64,000 nt of DNA from Hibiscus mutabilis (GCA_019671005.1 CM033738.1:17200202-17264201), one strand, 5' to 3'; shown: positions 12,742-22,980, numbered from the stretch's first letter. The notes: generated by a model from the letters alone, not told the origin. Numbers and translations: made by a program.

Positions 12742-13950
12742 CTACAACTCAGCCAACAAACCCCTATCATTCGTCATACTCAACCGAGCAAACATGGCTC
12801 TCAACTCCACAGCTGTTTTTCTGCTCAAAGCATCTGCCACAACATTGGCTTTCCTCGGATGATACTTAATGGTCAGATCATAATCTTTCAAAAACTCTAA
12901 CCACCTACGCTGTCTTAGGTTCAACTCTTTTTTAGACATTAAATACTTCAAACTCTTATGATCCATGAAAACCACACACTTCTCCCTATATAGGTAATGC
13001 CTCTAAACTTTCAAGGCAAACACCATCGCGGCAAGCTCAAGATCGTGAGTAGGGTAGTTACGTTCATGCACCTTCAACTGCCTAGATGGGTACGCCACTA
13101 CCTTTCCCTCTTGCATCAACACGCAACCAAGACTAAAATATGACGCATCACTAAAAATAACGAACTTCTTCCCCGATTCTGGTTGAACCAAGACTAGAGC
13201 TCGCGTCAAGGCTTTCTTCAGCCTTTCAAAAGCTCGCTGCCTATCTTTCGTCCACTCAAACCTAACATTCTTCTGTAGCAACTTAGTTAACATAGCCGCC
13301 AAACTAGAGAACCCTTCCATAAACCTTCGGTAGTATCCCGCTAAACCAAGGAAACTCCTAACCTCTATCACAGACTTCGGCGCCTTCCAACTCGTTACAG
13401 CCTCAACTTTATGCGGATTAACACGAATTTCTTTGGTCGACACAACATGCCCGAGAAATATGACTTCCCTAAGCCAAAAGCTTAACTTGGCATACAACTG
13501 ATTCTCCATCAACTTCTGAAGCACAATCCGCAAAATGGCTATCATGATCCTCCTCGGTACGAGAGTACATGAGGATATCATCGATAAATACAACCACAAA
13601 CTGGTCTAAAAACTCATGGAAAACACGGTTCATCATGTCTATAAAAGCAACTGGTGCATTGGTTAGACCAAAAGGCATCACCAAAAACTTATAATGCCCG
13701 TACCTCGTACGAAAGGCTGTCTTGGGCACATCCACCTCCTTCACTTTCAACTGATAATGCCCCAACCTCAAATCTATCTTAGAAAACACTGAGGCACCAC
13801 TAAACTAATCAAACAGATCATCTATTCGTGGTAAGGGATACTTGTTCTTTATTGTCAACTTATTCAGTTGCCGATAGTCTATACACATCTATAATGTACC
13901 ATCATTCTTCTTTACAAAAAACACTGGTGCACCCCACAGAGATATGCTAG
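12742..13950 (-). pseudogene. Element C reverse transcriptase and RNase H
   Basis: These domains would copy element RNA into DNA and degrade the RNA strand. The RT N-terminal part, around 13796-13950, is recognisable but has in-frame stops. RT continues at 13469-13789 with MFSKIDLRLGHYQLKV, MPFGLTNAP and the catalytic box FIDDILMYSR, then shifts frame into 13003-13599 (IFLGHVVSTKEIRVNP, SFLGLAGYYRRF). RNase H begins FVIFSDASYFSLGCVL, continues in a new frame at 12742-12975 (MDHKSLKYL) and ends with the connection motif VVADALSRK. At least two shifts and several stops make the enzyme non-functional. Confidence 0.85.
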
Positions 13951-13952
13951 GT

Positions 13953-14690
13953 CTAATGAAACCCACGATCCAGTAACTCCTGCAACTGCGTTTTTAACTC
14001 CTTCAGGGCCATATGATACGGTGCAATCGATATTGGTATTATACCAGCAAAAACCTTGATGCTAAACTCAACCTCATAGTCTGGTGGCAACCCCGACAAC
14101 TCTTTTGAAAAAACAACCAAAAATTCACATACAGTGGGAACATCTTGCACCCTCAACTCCTTTAATCCAAGACTCATAACCTTGGCCAAGAAAGCCTGAC
14201 ATCCCGAATCCAACATTCGGCTTGCTTTCAAAGCCGAAACATCATTAGATAAAAACTTGGCACTCTCGCCTACAACCACTACCTCATAATCATCCGGCAA
14301 CCTCAAAGATATATGTTTGGTCTCGAAATCCACCATGACCCGATGTTCGGTCAACCAATCCATACCCAAAATCACGTCAAAACCATAGAATGACAACTCT
14401 ACAGCAAACTCATGTCCCTAGACCATTAGCGGACACCTATGATACAACCTCCTAACCATGACTGTCTCCCCAAGAGAACTAGTCACTTTAACACCCACAT
14501 TAAGAATTTCAACAGATATATCAAGCAACTTAGCATGCTCACTCAAAATGTATGAATGAGTAGAACTGAAATTAACCAATGAATACAACGACAAAGACTA
14601 TATGGTCAAAGTACCTACAATCACATCGGTGTCATTGCGACCCTCATGGTGCGCATACACCCTAGCCGATCAACCTCCCTCAGGCTGGAT
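13953..14690 (-). pseudogene. Element C aspartic protease region
   Basis: The retroviral-type protease would cut the polyprotein. The stretch after the active site is well kept (YGFDVILGMDWLTEHRVMVD at 14340-14396), followed by the protease-RT linker (LRVQDVPTVCEFLVVFSKEL, then LSGLPPDYEVEF). Near 14566-14577 the place where the family has its Asp-Ser/Pro-Gly triad reads Asn-Phe-Ser (LVNFSSTHSY), so the catalytic aspartate and glycine are lost. There is a stop just before the kept block. The substitutions are read directly; the expected residues are family knowledge. Confidence 0.75.
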
Positions 14691-14699
14691 AGAAACAAT

Positions 14700-15791
14700 A
14701 TGAGCCACAGTTCCCTGTCCTCTGATGGTCACCCAACCCATAACTCCAGCAAGTATTAGCCACAACAGGCGCAGATGCTTGACCCTCCCTGGCCAAATAC
14801 GGACAATCTCGCCTCAAATGATCACGGGATCCACAAACCCATCAGGTTTTAAACGGAGCTCTAGCCTGGGCACCCTGCCCCTGGACACCACGTCCAACAG
14901 CACCTCCGCTATGCCTCAATTTTGGACGAAACCTCCTATCACGGTGTCTTTTAGCCTGACCACCGCTATAACTCGAATCAGCAACTCTCTTACCCGAGCT
15001 AGAACCTCGCGATCCAGAAGCTAAACCCAAATTTTGCTCCACATCTATGGCTTACAAAACCAACAAATCAAAATCGGTATAATCAGCAGCAAGCATGTAT
15101 GTCTTAACATCCTTCACAATCCCATAGAAGAATCGATCACATCGCGTACGCTCATCATGAATCAACTCAGGTGCATACTGACTCAACCTCACAAACTGCA
15201 CCTCATACTCCGCAACAGACATATTGCCCTGCATAAGAGCCATAAACTCGCGCTTCTTATCATCCTTATATCGGACCCCTAAAAACTTCTTCCGAAAAGC
15301 TTCATAGAAGAACTCCCAGTTCACATCATCCGTCACCATACCGGATATCGTGGTAGTCCACCATGTATAGGCATCACCCTACAATAGGGAAACAACACAG
15401 CCCATCTTACGAGCATCGGTACACCCCAACTGGCCCAGTATCCTCTCATTACTGACAACTAGCCCTCAGAACCCTCAGGCGATAACCCTCGGAACTCAAC
15501 TCTGCCCAAACTGCAAAGACGCTCAAGCGGCAACCCTTGCCCAACCACCGGTGGTGCTGGCACATGAACACCTGCAACTACTGCCTGAAAAGCACCGGTC
15601 ATGGCCTGTATTAATGGTGCCATAGCACCCATTCTTGGCCCAGCCGACGCAGGTGGTACTTGTTCCACTCCCTCATGTGGAATAGGTGAAGGTGGTGGCA
15701 ACCCTCTAGGAGGCACAACATCTCCCTCAACACCCTGCCTAGTGGCAGCAGCAATCGCACTAGATCGTAACTCTCTCCTCGATCCCATCAT
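14700..15791 (-). pseudogene. Element C Gag with broken zinc knuckle
   Basis: Gag would form the particle and bind element RNA. The start MMGSRRELRS at 15791 is a real ATG and opens 110 codons of Pro/Ala-rich N-terminus (15459-15791). After a break the capsid part follows at 15052-15339 (VNWEFFYEAFRKKFLGVRY, EFMALMQGNMSVAEYEVQF), then a Ser/Gly/Arg-rich part at 14842-15042. The zinc knuckle reads stop-WVCGSRDHLRRDC, so the first cysteine of CX2CX4HX4C is replaced by a TGA at 14842-14844. That is one base change from a Cys codon. Capsid wording fits Tekay. Confidence 0.8.
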
Positions 15792-15807
15792 GCTAAAATA
15801 TATCTAA

Positions 15808-16443
15808 GGCATGATAATCATTTCAAAATAAAAATAGCCAGGCCTAAATTTTACGAGTTAAAGTGACATTTAAATTAGAATTTGGTTATACATGTGAGTT
15901 CATTTTAAAGGGCTCTGGTGTTCAAGGAATAAACGAAAACCACCACCTACTTCTTAGGTACTAGAAAAGTTTATCCTCGAAAAAGGGAGCGCCACATTGA
16001 CAATTTATATCCCGGTATGCAATGTAATATGGCATGATAGACATAAAGAGGCATGAAAATTAGATGAACATACATACGAGAATCAAACATGTATTAACAT
16101 ACCAAGATACCCAAATCGAATATTAAACCATGCTTACACATACGACACTACATATAAAACTAAACAAAAAAAGAACACGGTTTTAAAAACAAACAAAGCA
16201 AGCATAATGACAAATATATAACAATATCAAATTAAATAATATACATATATAAACAAATAAGAGCTACAACATAAGCATGTATATATATATATATGTATAT
16301 TAGAATATAAGACAATAATATATGCTTAGATAAAAAAAACAGGGACCATAATATATATATTTGTGTGTTGAACAAAAAAAAAATTATATATGAGTAGTAA
16401 AACAAAAACAATATAAATATATATGTGCAAATAACGTGCATAA
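15808..16443. other. AT-rich region upstream of element C gag, no gene
   Basis: This may be the 5' leader of element C, but no primer-binding site or LTR end is visible. An (AT)n run is present at about 16280-16300. Confidence 0.4.
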
Positions 16444-17046
16444 TGTCACGGGGCTAGACTTCTGAACCAACCCAACGTGCGGCCTTAGTCGATGTTCTTA
16501 GACAAACGACTAAGTAAGCCTGAATCCTCGACCCGAAAGATCGAATACTTCCAATGCTCACAAACACAAGATCGTTCCAAGAGGAACCGAACAAAAGAGA
16601 AAAGCGACAAGAACAAAAGAAAGAACGCGAAGAACACTACAGAGTGTTTTTAGAGTAAATGCCAAGTGTATTACTCAAATGATGGATGAATACAAGTGAG
16701 GTGGGGAGGCCTCTATTTATAGTTGAATCCCCATACAATGAACGGACGAGATCGAATCACACTAACGGCCCAGATCGAAAGCCACCTACCAAATCTACAC
16801 TAACTAAGGAAACTCTATCACTATGAAATTCTTTCCTTAAGTTTGTGTTTACATTGAGAGATATTCTTATCCCTTGGAATATTCCCTGGTAAGATGCCAT
16901 CTATTAATTTACCAGGCTCAATGCATTTGGGCTTTCTTTCAGTCTCCAACGATCGGACCAAGTCTGGTGGTCTTCTTGGCAAGCCTAGAACCTCTTGGGT
17001 TGCTTGTTGCGCATCTGTCTCGGACCCAAATGTGCGGGCCGTGACA
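16444..17046 (-). repeat. 3' LTR of TR-GAG-like element
   Basis: 603 bp, nearly identical to the 5' LTR. It lacks the 10 bp 'taacgctcaa' present near 19492-19501 in the other copy. The gag-pro ORF ends inside it at 16821. Confidence 0.93.
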
Positions 17047-19271
17047 TTCTCCCCCACCAAATTCGGCGATGCCCTCATCGCTGTCTCAGAAAAGACTTCT
17101 CTTGGTTGATCTTGGATCTTCCATGGTACCTTGGCTTGCTCCCAACTCAGAATCGAGCAACGATGTTCCCCCATAAGAATGGCTCCCCCCATAAGGAGTG
17201 CTCGACTCGGGCTGGGTTGTCTTCCCATACAGACTGCTCGCCTTGGTTCCTTCCGCCGTGTAACTTTTCCTCGCTCTGCATCATTGCGCACATCTCGATG
17301 AAGTTTGAGATGCGCCTCCTTTGTGGCATTCACTCTAACCGGCATCAACCCTTCCCTCGTGAAGTTTGGTGCCTCGTTGCCCATTGGCAACTTTTCCCGC
17401 ATTGACCCTTCTTCACACTTGAAGTTCAATGCTTCTTCCACCTTGCCCAAAGGTGCTTTTTCCACGGGCCTCATGTCGCTAGCTGACTTGGGCAACTCTT
17501 GCCTCACTAAAGAAGTCCCTCCAACAGTAGCCCCCAAAGCGATGTCTCCTTGGCTTGGAGCATCCTCGGCAAGCTGAATGGCAGTCAGCGTCTTGGTTCC
17601 TTTACCCTTGTCTCGGTACGAGGGCACAACGCAACGTTGTTTTCGATCCAAAACATAGACAACGTCGGCACAAGGAACGATACGAGCATCTATACGGTCA
17701 AGAAAGCTTAGTCCCAAAACAAAATCAAAGTCATCTAAATTGATTACCTTGATGTCTTCCTTGCCCTTCCATTCACCAATTTGCAGCTCAACCTTCCGTG
17801 CCGTTGCAACAATTGGAACTTCTTTAGCATTCACAGTCTTGATCTTTCCAGTTGAACCCACAACTCTAAGACCAAGTTTGTCGGTAGCCTTCTTGGACAT
17901 GAATAGATCGGTTGCTCCGGTGTCCACTAGAGCACTCCTCGATCGTCCCGCAATGTTGATGTCGACAAACATCAACCCTTTCTGCTTGCGTACTCTCGCC
18001 TTAGCAGAACTTAGTATCATTGAACCAAGTCTCGCAGCCTCGCTCTGTTCGGGCTCGTCCACCCCCTTGGATGGCTTGACTCGATGTGGGCATGCTCGCA
18101 ACTTGTGTGGCCCCTTACATTGGTAGCACTTTAGTTGCTTCTCTACCCTCGGCTTGATTGCTTTGACACTCGCAATCGCACCAAGTCTCGTCACTTCTTC
18201 ATCCGACTCCTCGGACACATCGCCTTTGACAGCATTAAGACGATCATTCTTAGGGCAATCTTTCATTATGTGCTTCCCTCCGCAGATACAGCACACAAGA
18301 CCTTCCCCATCTTTGACTCCCCCACCATAACCCTTACCTCGGGGCTTGAGGGTCTCCGCCATCTCGAACTCGGCTATGGATTCAGCTGCGGCCATAGCCT
18401 TGGAGAGTTCCTCGACTCCCATCCTCTTCAGCTCCATTTTGGCCCATCGCTTAAGCCCGTTCTTGAAGATAAAGAGGCCTTCGACTTTAGCGATGTCCGT
18501 GATTTGGAGTTTGAGTTTAGTGAATCGTCTGACATACTCCAGGATGGAACCTTCATGCTTGAGTTCGTGCAGCTTCTCCCGAGCCTCCTGTTGGGCGTTC
18601 TTTGGGTAGAATTGTTCCTTGAACTCAGCCTGAAACTCTTCCCAAGTCCCGATGGGAATATCCTTGCTCTTCTCCTCAGAGCATCTGCGTCGCCACCATA
18701 AAAGTGCAACGTCAGTTAAGTAAACAGAAGCAATGTTTACCTTATCCGCATCATCCTTGATGCCTACAGCACGAAAGTATTGTTCCATGCTCCATACAAA
18801 GTTCTCCACGTCTTGGGCCGATCTAGCTCCGCTAAACTCCTTCGGCTTTGGCATGTCGAACTTTGGTCTGATTGTTGCCGTGTTTAACATATCAGTCACG
18901 ACAGCCTTGTAAACTTGAAGCTCTCCCTTGAGCCCCTTGATTTCCTCCATCATCTCCGCCTTCAAAGCCTTTAGCTCAGCTTCGAGTGCATCACTTCGTC
19001 TATCCGCACTGTCGGCACACTGGTCAAGGTCTCGCACGTTGTTCTTTAGATCCTGCACGTTGCTTTCGAGCTCCTCTCCCGAAGAGTCCAGCTCGTCAAG
19101 ACGTACTCTCACAACGTCGATCTCCTCTCGGGCATCCTTCATGGATCCTTCGAGCTTTCCCAACCTTTCCTCCAGCGTAGGCACAGTGTTGCTCGGACTG
19201 TCTCGCTTTCCATCGTCAGCCTGGGTCTCTGCACCCTTTTGTGCTGCAACATTCCCTCCTTTCTTTGCCAT
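16821..19271 (-). CDS. Gag-protease protein of TR-GAG-like element
   Basis: An intact ORF of about 816 codons. The start ATG at 19269-19271 (MAKKGGN) lies about 30 bases past the primer site; an in-frame TTG two codons earlier is unlikely to be the start. In order: a long coiled coil (residues about 33-130), a retrotransposon Gag/capsid domain (about 148-300, with ALLWWRRR and TWEEFQAEFKEQFYP), two zinc knuckles of CX2CX3HX4C type (CCICGGKHIMKDC near 327-339; CYQCKGPHKLRAC near 382-394), and a retropepsin-like domain (about 430-540) with the catalytic DTGA at about 450-453 and later VLGLSFLD. The roughly 270-residue tail is unrecognised. The last 226 bp lie within the 3' LTR. It would assemble particles and cut itself; no polymerase is encoded. 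Absence of stops beside many broken neighbours suggests recent constraint. Confidence 0.92.
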   Translation of the reverse strand: MAKKGGNVAAQKGAETQADDGKRDSPSNTVPTLEERLGKLEGSMKDAREEIDVVRVRLDELDSSGEELESNVQDLKNNVRDLDQCADSADRRSDALEAELKALKAEMMEEIKGLKGELQVYKAVVTDMLNTATIRPKFDMPKPKEFSGARSAQDVENFVWSMEQYFRAVGIKDDADKVNIASVYLTDVALLWWRRRCSEEKSKDIPIGTWEEFQAEFKEQFYPKNAQQEAREKLHELKHEGSILEYVRRFTKLKLQITDIAKVEGLFIFKNGLKRWAKMELKRMGVEELSKAMAAAESIAEFEMAETLKPRGKGYGGGVKDGEGLVCCICGGKHIMKDCPKNDRLNAVKGDVSEESDEEVTRLGAIASVKAIKPRVEKQLKCYQCKGPHKLRACPHRVKPSKGVDEPEQSEAARLGSMILSSAKARVRKQKGLMFVDINIAGRSRSALVDTGATDLFMSKKATDKLGLRVVGSTGKIKTVNAKEVPIVATARKVELQIGEWKGKEDIKVINLDDFDFVLGLSFLDRIDARIVPCADVVYVLDRKQRCVVPSYRDKGKGTKTLTAIQLAEDAPSQGDIALGATVGGTSLVRQELPKSASDMRPVEKAPLGKVEEALNFKCEEGSMREKLPMGNEAPNFTREGLMPVRVNATKEAHLKLHRDVRNDAERGKVTRRKEPRRAVCMGRQPSPSRALLMGGAILMGEHRCSILSWEQAKVPWKIQDQPREVFSETAMRASPNLVGENVTARTFGSETDAQQATQEVLGLPRRPPDLVRSLETERKPKCIEPGKLIDGILPGNIPRDKNISQCKHKLKERIS
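17047..17061 (-). other. Polypurine tract of TR-GAG-like element
   Basis: The minus strand reads TTTGGTGGGGGAGAA, ending exactly at the 3' LTR start TGTCACGG. The ORF reads straight through it. Confidence 0.92.
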
Positions 19272-19300
19272 CTCCAATCAGTGTTTGTGCTCGAACACTC

Positions 19301-19312
19301 GCTCTGATACCA
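19301..19312 (-). other. Primer-binding site (tRNA-iMet type) of TR-GAG-like element
   Basis: The minus strand reads TGGTATCAGAGC, two bases after the end of the 5' LTR. It is an exact complement to the 3' end of plant initiator tRNA-Met as used by many LTR elements. Confidence 0.95.
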
Positions 19313-19314
19313 AC

Positions 19315-19927
19315 TGTCACGGGGCTAGACTTCTGAACCAACCCAACGTGCGGCCTTAGTCGATGTTCTTAGACAAACGACTAAGTAAGCCTGAATCCTC
19401 GACCTGAAAGATCGAATACTTCCAATGCTCACAAACACAAGATCGTTCCAAGAGGAACCGAACAAAAGAGAAAGGCGACAAGAACAAAGGAAATAACGCT
19501 CAAGAACGCGAAGAACACTACAGAGTCTTTTTAGAGTAAATGCCAAGTGTATTACTCAAATGATGGATGAATACAAGTGAGGTGGGAAGGCCTCTATTTA
19601 TAGTTGAATCCCCATACAATGAACGGACGAGATCGAATCACACTAACGACCCAGATCGAAAGCCACCTACCAAATCTACACTAACTAAGGAAACTCTATC
19701 ACTATGAAATTCTTTCCTTAAGTTTGTGTTTACATTGAGAGATATTCTTATCCCTTGGAATATTCCCTGGTAAGATGCCATCTATTAATTTACCAGGCTC
19801 AATGCATTTGGGCTTTCTTTCAGTCTCCAACGATCGGACCAAGTCTGGTGGTCTTCTTGGCAAGCCTAGAACCTCTTGGGTTGCCTGTTGCGCATCTGTC
19901 TCGGACCCAAATGTGCGGGCCGTGACA
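19315..19927 (-). repeat. 5' LTR of TR-GAG-like element
   Basis: 613 bp with TG...CA ends. It carries a consensus TATA box on the minus strand at 19594-19602. It also repeats the last part of the gag-pro reading frame. Confidence 0.93.
19594..19602 (-). promoter_or_regulatory. TATA box in 5' LTR of TR-GAG-like element
   Basis: The minus strand reads TATAAATAG, a textbook plant TATA box, in the middle of the 5' LTR. The same sequence is intact in the 3' LTR near 16710-16720, so both LTRs may be promoter-competent. Confidence 0.7.
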
Positions 19928-20192
19928 ATAACATATAAATAATATATATGCATATATAAAATATAAATGATATAATATATAACATAAATGCACGGTAACA
20001 GGGTTTAAAGACAATTAAAAACAACAGGGACTAAAACTTGATTATACCACTGATTTGCAGATGAAAAAAAGGATGAAATTGAAGGGAATGCAAATAAAGG
20101 TGCGGAAATGAAATGATAACTAAACTACCATGATCAAATGCATGAATACCCATCAATCTATGAAAATCAAAGACAAAACGAAGCAAAGCAGA

Positions 20193-20515
20193 GGGAAATT
20201 CTAGGGTGAGGCTAAAATGAGGCCATACAAAATTCTTATCATTTTTGTAAGAATTTGTGTAGGACTAAGTAAGAATTTATGTAACTACATAAATTCTTAT
20301 CAACTTGGTAAGAATTTTTGTAGATTTTGCATTAGGTAAGAATTTTTGTAACTTCACAAATTCTTATATTATAACCTAAGTTATTATCATTTGGGTAAGA
20401 ATTTGCGTAGATTGTAAAAATTTGTGTAATTACACAAATTCTTACCAACTTAGTAAGCATTTGTGTAAATCTCATTTTAGTCTCACCATAAGGGTGCCTC
20501 GCCCTAGAATTTCCC
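20193..20515. mobile_element. Mutator-type MITE with 9-bp target duplication
   Basis: A 323-bp non-coding element with terminal inverted repeats GGGAAATTCTAGGGtGAGGC / GCCTCGCCCTAGAATTTCCC. It is bounded by a perfect 9-bp TSD, CAAAGCAGA, at 20184-20192 and 20516-20524. The 9-bp duplication points to a Mutator-like transposase acting in trans. The interior holds several alternating copies of ACACAAATTCTTAC and its complement GTAAGAATTTGTGTA, so the transcript would fold into a row of hairpins. No ORF. Confidence 0.9.
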
Positions 20516-20524
20516 CAAAGCAGA

Positions 20525-21096
20525 AATTAAAAAAAGTTTAATTTCTTTTCCAAAATCACGATACAGAGGCCCTTTCTCCACACTTGTGTCGATCATCGGC
20601 GACGGCTTCGGACCGTTCCTCCACCGGCCATGGAGCAAGTCCGGTGTGGTTCAGCTCTACCAACCTTATACCCCAAATAAAGACTCGATTCTCACAAGAT
20701 TAAGTCAAAATAAAAACCCACCCAAACCCCAGCAACTACCTTAAAACGAAAGGTGACTTGATGATTCTCGGTTTATGATGGAGAGGCTCGGTGATGGTTT
20801 TTCCTTCGTTCAAGTGAGGGAGTTTTGGAGGCTTTGATGTTTGGTGGCTTGGGAACGATGGGGAGTGGTGGAAAAGTTAGAAAATTGGTGGGTTGGAGTG
20901 AATGGCCGGTGAGTGTACATGGTTAGGGGTGATGGGTTGTGGTAGGGAAATGGGTGTAAGGCATGGGTGGTGGCATTGAATATCTAATGCATTGATTGTT
21001 TTTTATTTTTAATAATAATAATAATAAACAATAATAATATAATATTAAAATATAGTAATAATACTAATAATAATACTAAAACTCGGACAAATTAAT
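20525..21096. other. Unassigned sequence with an (AAT)n microsatellite
   Basis: A GC-richer stretch at 20570-20950 reads like promoter or 5' UTR sequence, but no frame or known element is recognised. An imperfect AAT/ATA microsatellite runs from about 21007 to 21075. Confidence 0.4.
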
Positions 21097-21456
21097 GATT
21101 ACAACTACAAATCTGAAGAATTTGATTTTCCGTCTAAGAACAAATTAGAGAGCAACGACCTTCCACCTAAAGATTATTCTAAACCTGAAAATAGTGACTT
21201 CACCAATGAGTCTACTTTCAATTGCACCGCTACCATAATAGTCTTCCCAAAATCCATAACTACATTATGTAAGCTTCAAATGCTTCCTAGTAAAATTCCC
21301 AACTTCTATAAATTAGTCTACACGTATCCTATTCACCGGTTATTGTTCACACAACAATCATCATTGACCAACAATTCCTTCCAACACCAAATGAAATTCA
21401 CAAAGAAAAAATTCTTTGGAAGATTGTATAGATGGTATTATAGAGCTTCACGATGA
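21097..21456 (+). other. Unidentified 119-codon open frame, coding-like
   Basis: The plus strand is open from at least 21097 to the TGA at 21454-21456 without an early Met, so only an internal or C-terminal part is seen. Composition looks coding (balanced residues, few rare codons): it begins DYNYKSEEFDFPSKN and ends LYRWYYRASR. I recognise no family. It lies left of solo LTR F; the TSD shows that before that insertion it was continuous with the coding-like tract that resumes at 27895. It may be a fragment of a decayed transposon protein or a captured gene exon. Confidence 0.3.
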
Positions 21457-21840
21457 AGGGCATAGAATATTCGATGAAATGTCAAGCCTAAGATGTTAAT
21501 ATATGATTGAATTGGTCAATATGTTGTCGGTGATGCGAAAAAAATCATTGGTTCCAGCAAGCCATGGCATTGATAGTTAATAAGTGTGAAAAAATACTAA
21601 ATTTTGTATCATTTTTACTTAGATTATTGTTTAGACTTAGACACATTTAGTTCCATATTTAATTATTGGTTCATCATTTCATAGTTTTTGCATTTGGTGG
21701 GTTTGGCCTTCTGTTTTGCTATTTTTGTGGGGAAATATTTTTTTTTGTTATTCTTGCGCAGAATGAATTGTCGAACCAGTTGCTGGGCGATTTCCAAGAG
21801 ACACCGCGACAAGCCGCGGATAAAGTCAAATCCAGTCAAA

Positions 21841-22109
21841 TTTTATCCTAATTCATTCGGATAAACCCATATTTGAATTACAGAGCTGTTGCAGATGAAG
21901 ACGAAGTGATAAAGCAAACATTTTGAATTAATTCTGAATTATCTCCTTTTAAAAGGGCGATGCACATATAAGGATAAGAAGATAAAGCTTTTAAATTATC
22001 TCTTTATCTAAAGATAAGGAGATAAAGCTTGAATTATCTCCTCAGCGCAAGATAAGAGGATAAACCACATCTTTTGAAATTCAAATTGAGTTATCCCTTC
22101 CTATAAAAG
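21841..22109 (+). promoter_or_regulatory. GATAA (I-box-like) array upstream of a TATA box in LTR F
   Basis: By eye I count 14 GATAA/TTATC words between 21841 and 22100, on both strands, directly before TATAAAAG at 22102-22109. GATAA is the core of plant I-box and GATA-factor sites. The homologous part of LTR E (62505-62590) keeps about seven. A promoter role is inference. Confidence 0.5.
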
Positions 22110-22980
22110 CTTATTGCATATTCAAGGAAAAGTGAACTGAATCGACTAGAGAAGATGTACACAAGAAGATCGGCCAAGGAGGATCGCATGATCAAGAAGG
22201 AGTCTAGTCAACTTTTCCAGAATTATTTTCTTTCTTCTCTGTTAATTAATTTAATGTTTGGGTCTGTTATCTTATTGATTTCTTTAAACCTAGCCATGAA
22301 CTAATCAAATTGGCTTGGGTTTTTGAGTTTTTGGTGTTTATGAACGAATGAATTACTTGGTTTTTAGTTCAATATTTGGTGTTTATCCAATTCTTGGCTT
22401 GTTATTATAATTTCAAGTGTGCTTGGGAAAGATACTTGAATAAATCCATTTATCTAGGCTCGAGAGAGATTCACAAAATCGTTTGGATACGGTTTCCACT
22501 AAAACAACCGTTGGTGGAAACTAATTCGCCTTAGGGATAAGGAGTGAATTTCATGACTAAGAAGAGTTTACTAATCGATGACGTCCACCTAAGGTTAACG
22601 CAAAGATGTATTACCGAGGCTTTTATAGTCATCAGTTCTTCAGTTAAGGATAACTCAAAGGCATTGAAGACCACTCTGTCAAACATCGAAGGGCAATTAA
22701 TTGCCATGACAATTTGGTCAGCAATTGCATAATTATGCTCTATAACCCAGCCTACTCTATCAACTTGATTTTTTCTCTTGTTATTCAAGTTCCTCTTAGC
22801 TTATATTTAATTCTAGTTATTTATTATATTTCTTCTCATTTTAACTTTATTATTTAATTCTTTAGAGACACTTTCAATAATTTAAGCAAAGTGACACAAA
22901 CCAATCCTTATAGAGACGATATTCGATAGTTATCACTTATTACTTGCGACGTGTATATTTGAACCATTTGCGTAAAACTT

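Larger units (their letters stand above)
7731..15791 (-). mobile_element. Tekay-type gypsy element C, 5'-truncated
   Basis: A minus-strand chromovirus with the order gag (15791), protease, RT, RNase H, integrase plus chromodomain (11351), polypurine tract and 3' LTR (7731-11262). All domains are present, but each is broken by stops or frameshifts. No 5' LTR or tRNA-iMet primer site was found upstream of gag, where the sequence turns AT-rich and is then interrupted by the TR-GAG element at 16444. The left flank at 7731 lies in the old Tat-like tract. No TSD can be tested because the right end is missing. Confidence 0.85.
16444..19927 (-). mobile_element. Young TR-GAG-like non-autonomous LTR retrotransposon
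   Basis: A complete short LTR element on the minus strand. Terminal repeats at 16444-17046 and 19315-19927 share TGTCACGG...CCGTGACA ends (each LTR has TG...CA). The primer site adjoins the 5' LTR, the polypurine tract adjoins the 3' LTR, and 4-bp TSDs ATAA lie at 16440-16443 and 19928-19931. The only gene is an uninterrupted Gag-protease ORF; there is no RT, RNase H or integrase. The LTRs differ by a 10-bp gap and a few bases, so insertion is recent by plant standards. Structure matches the TR-GAG group of plant elements, here with a protease added. Movement would need enzymes from another element (inference). Confidence 0.93.

Noticed and set aside
19301..19312. Possible tRNA-Met gene from the TGGTATCAGAGC words
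   Set aside because: Only the 12-13 bases complementary to the tRNA 3' end are present, next to an LTR; no cloverleaf surrounds them.
17305..19359. Long plus-strand ORFs (for example 18135-18701, 18928-19359) opposite the TR-GAG gene
   Set aside because: They are shadows of the intact minus-strand gag-pro frame; composition (Ser/Leu/Arg-rich) and lack of motifs fit antisense reading.
15808..20192. Hidden 5' LTR for element C on either side of the TR-GAG insertion
   Set aside because: No TGTAACCCCC / GCGTTACA end or iMet primer site was found; the flanks do not match LTR C.
20570..20950. GC-richer segment as a possible host gene 5' exon
   Set aside because: Neither strand has a frame with start, splice context or recognisable protein; kept only as unassigned sequence.
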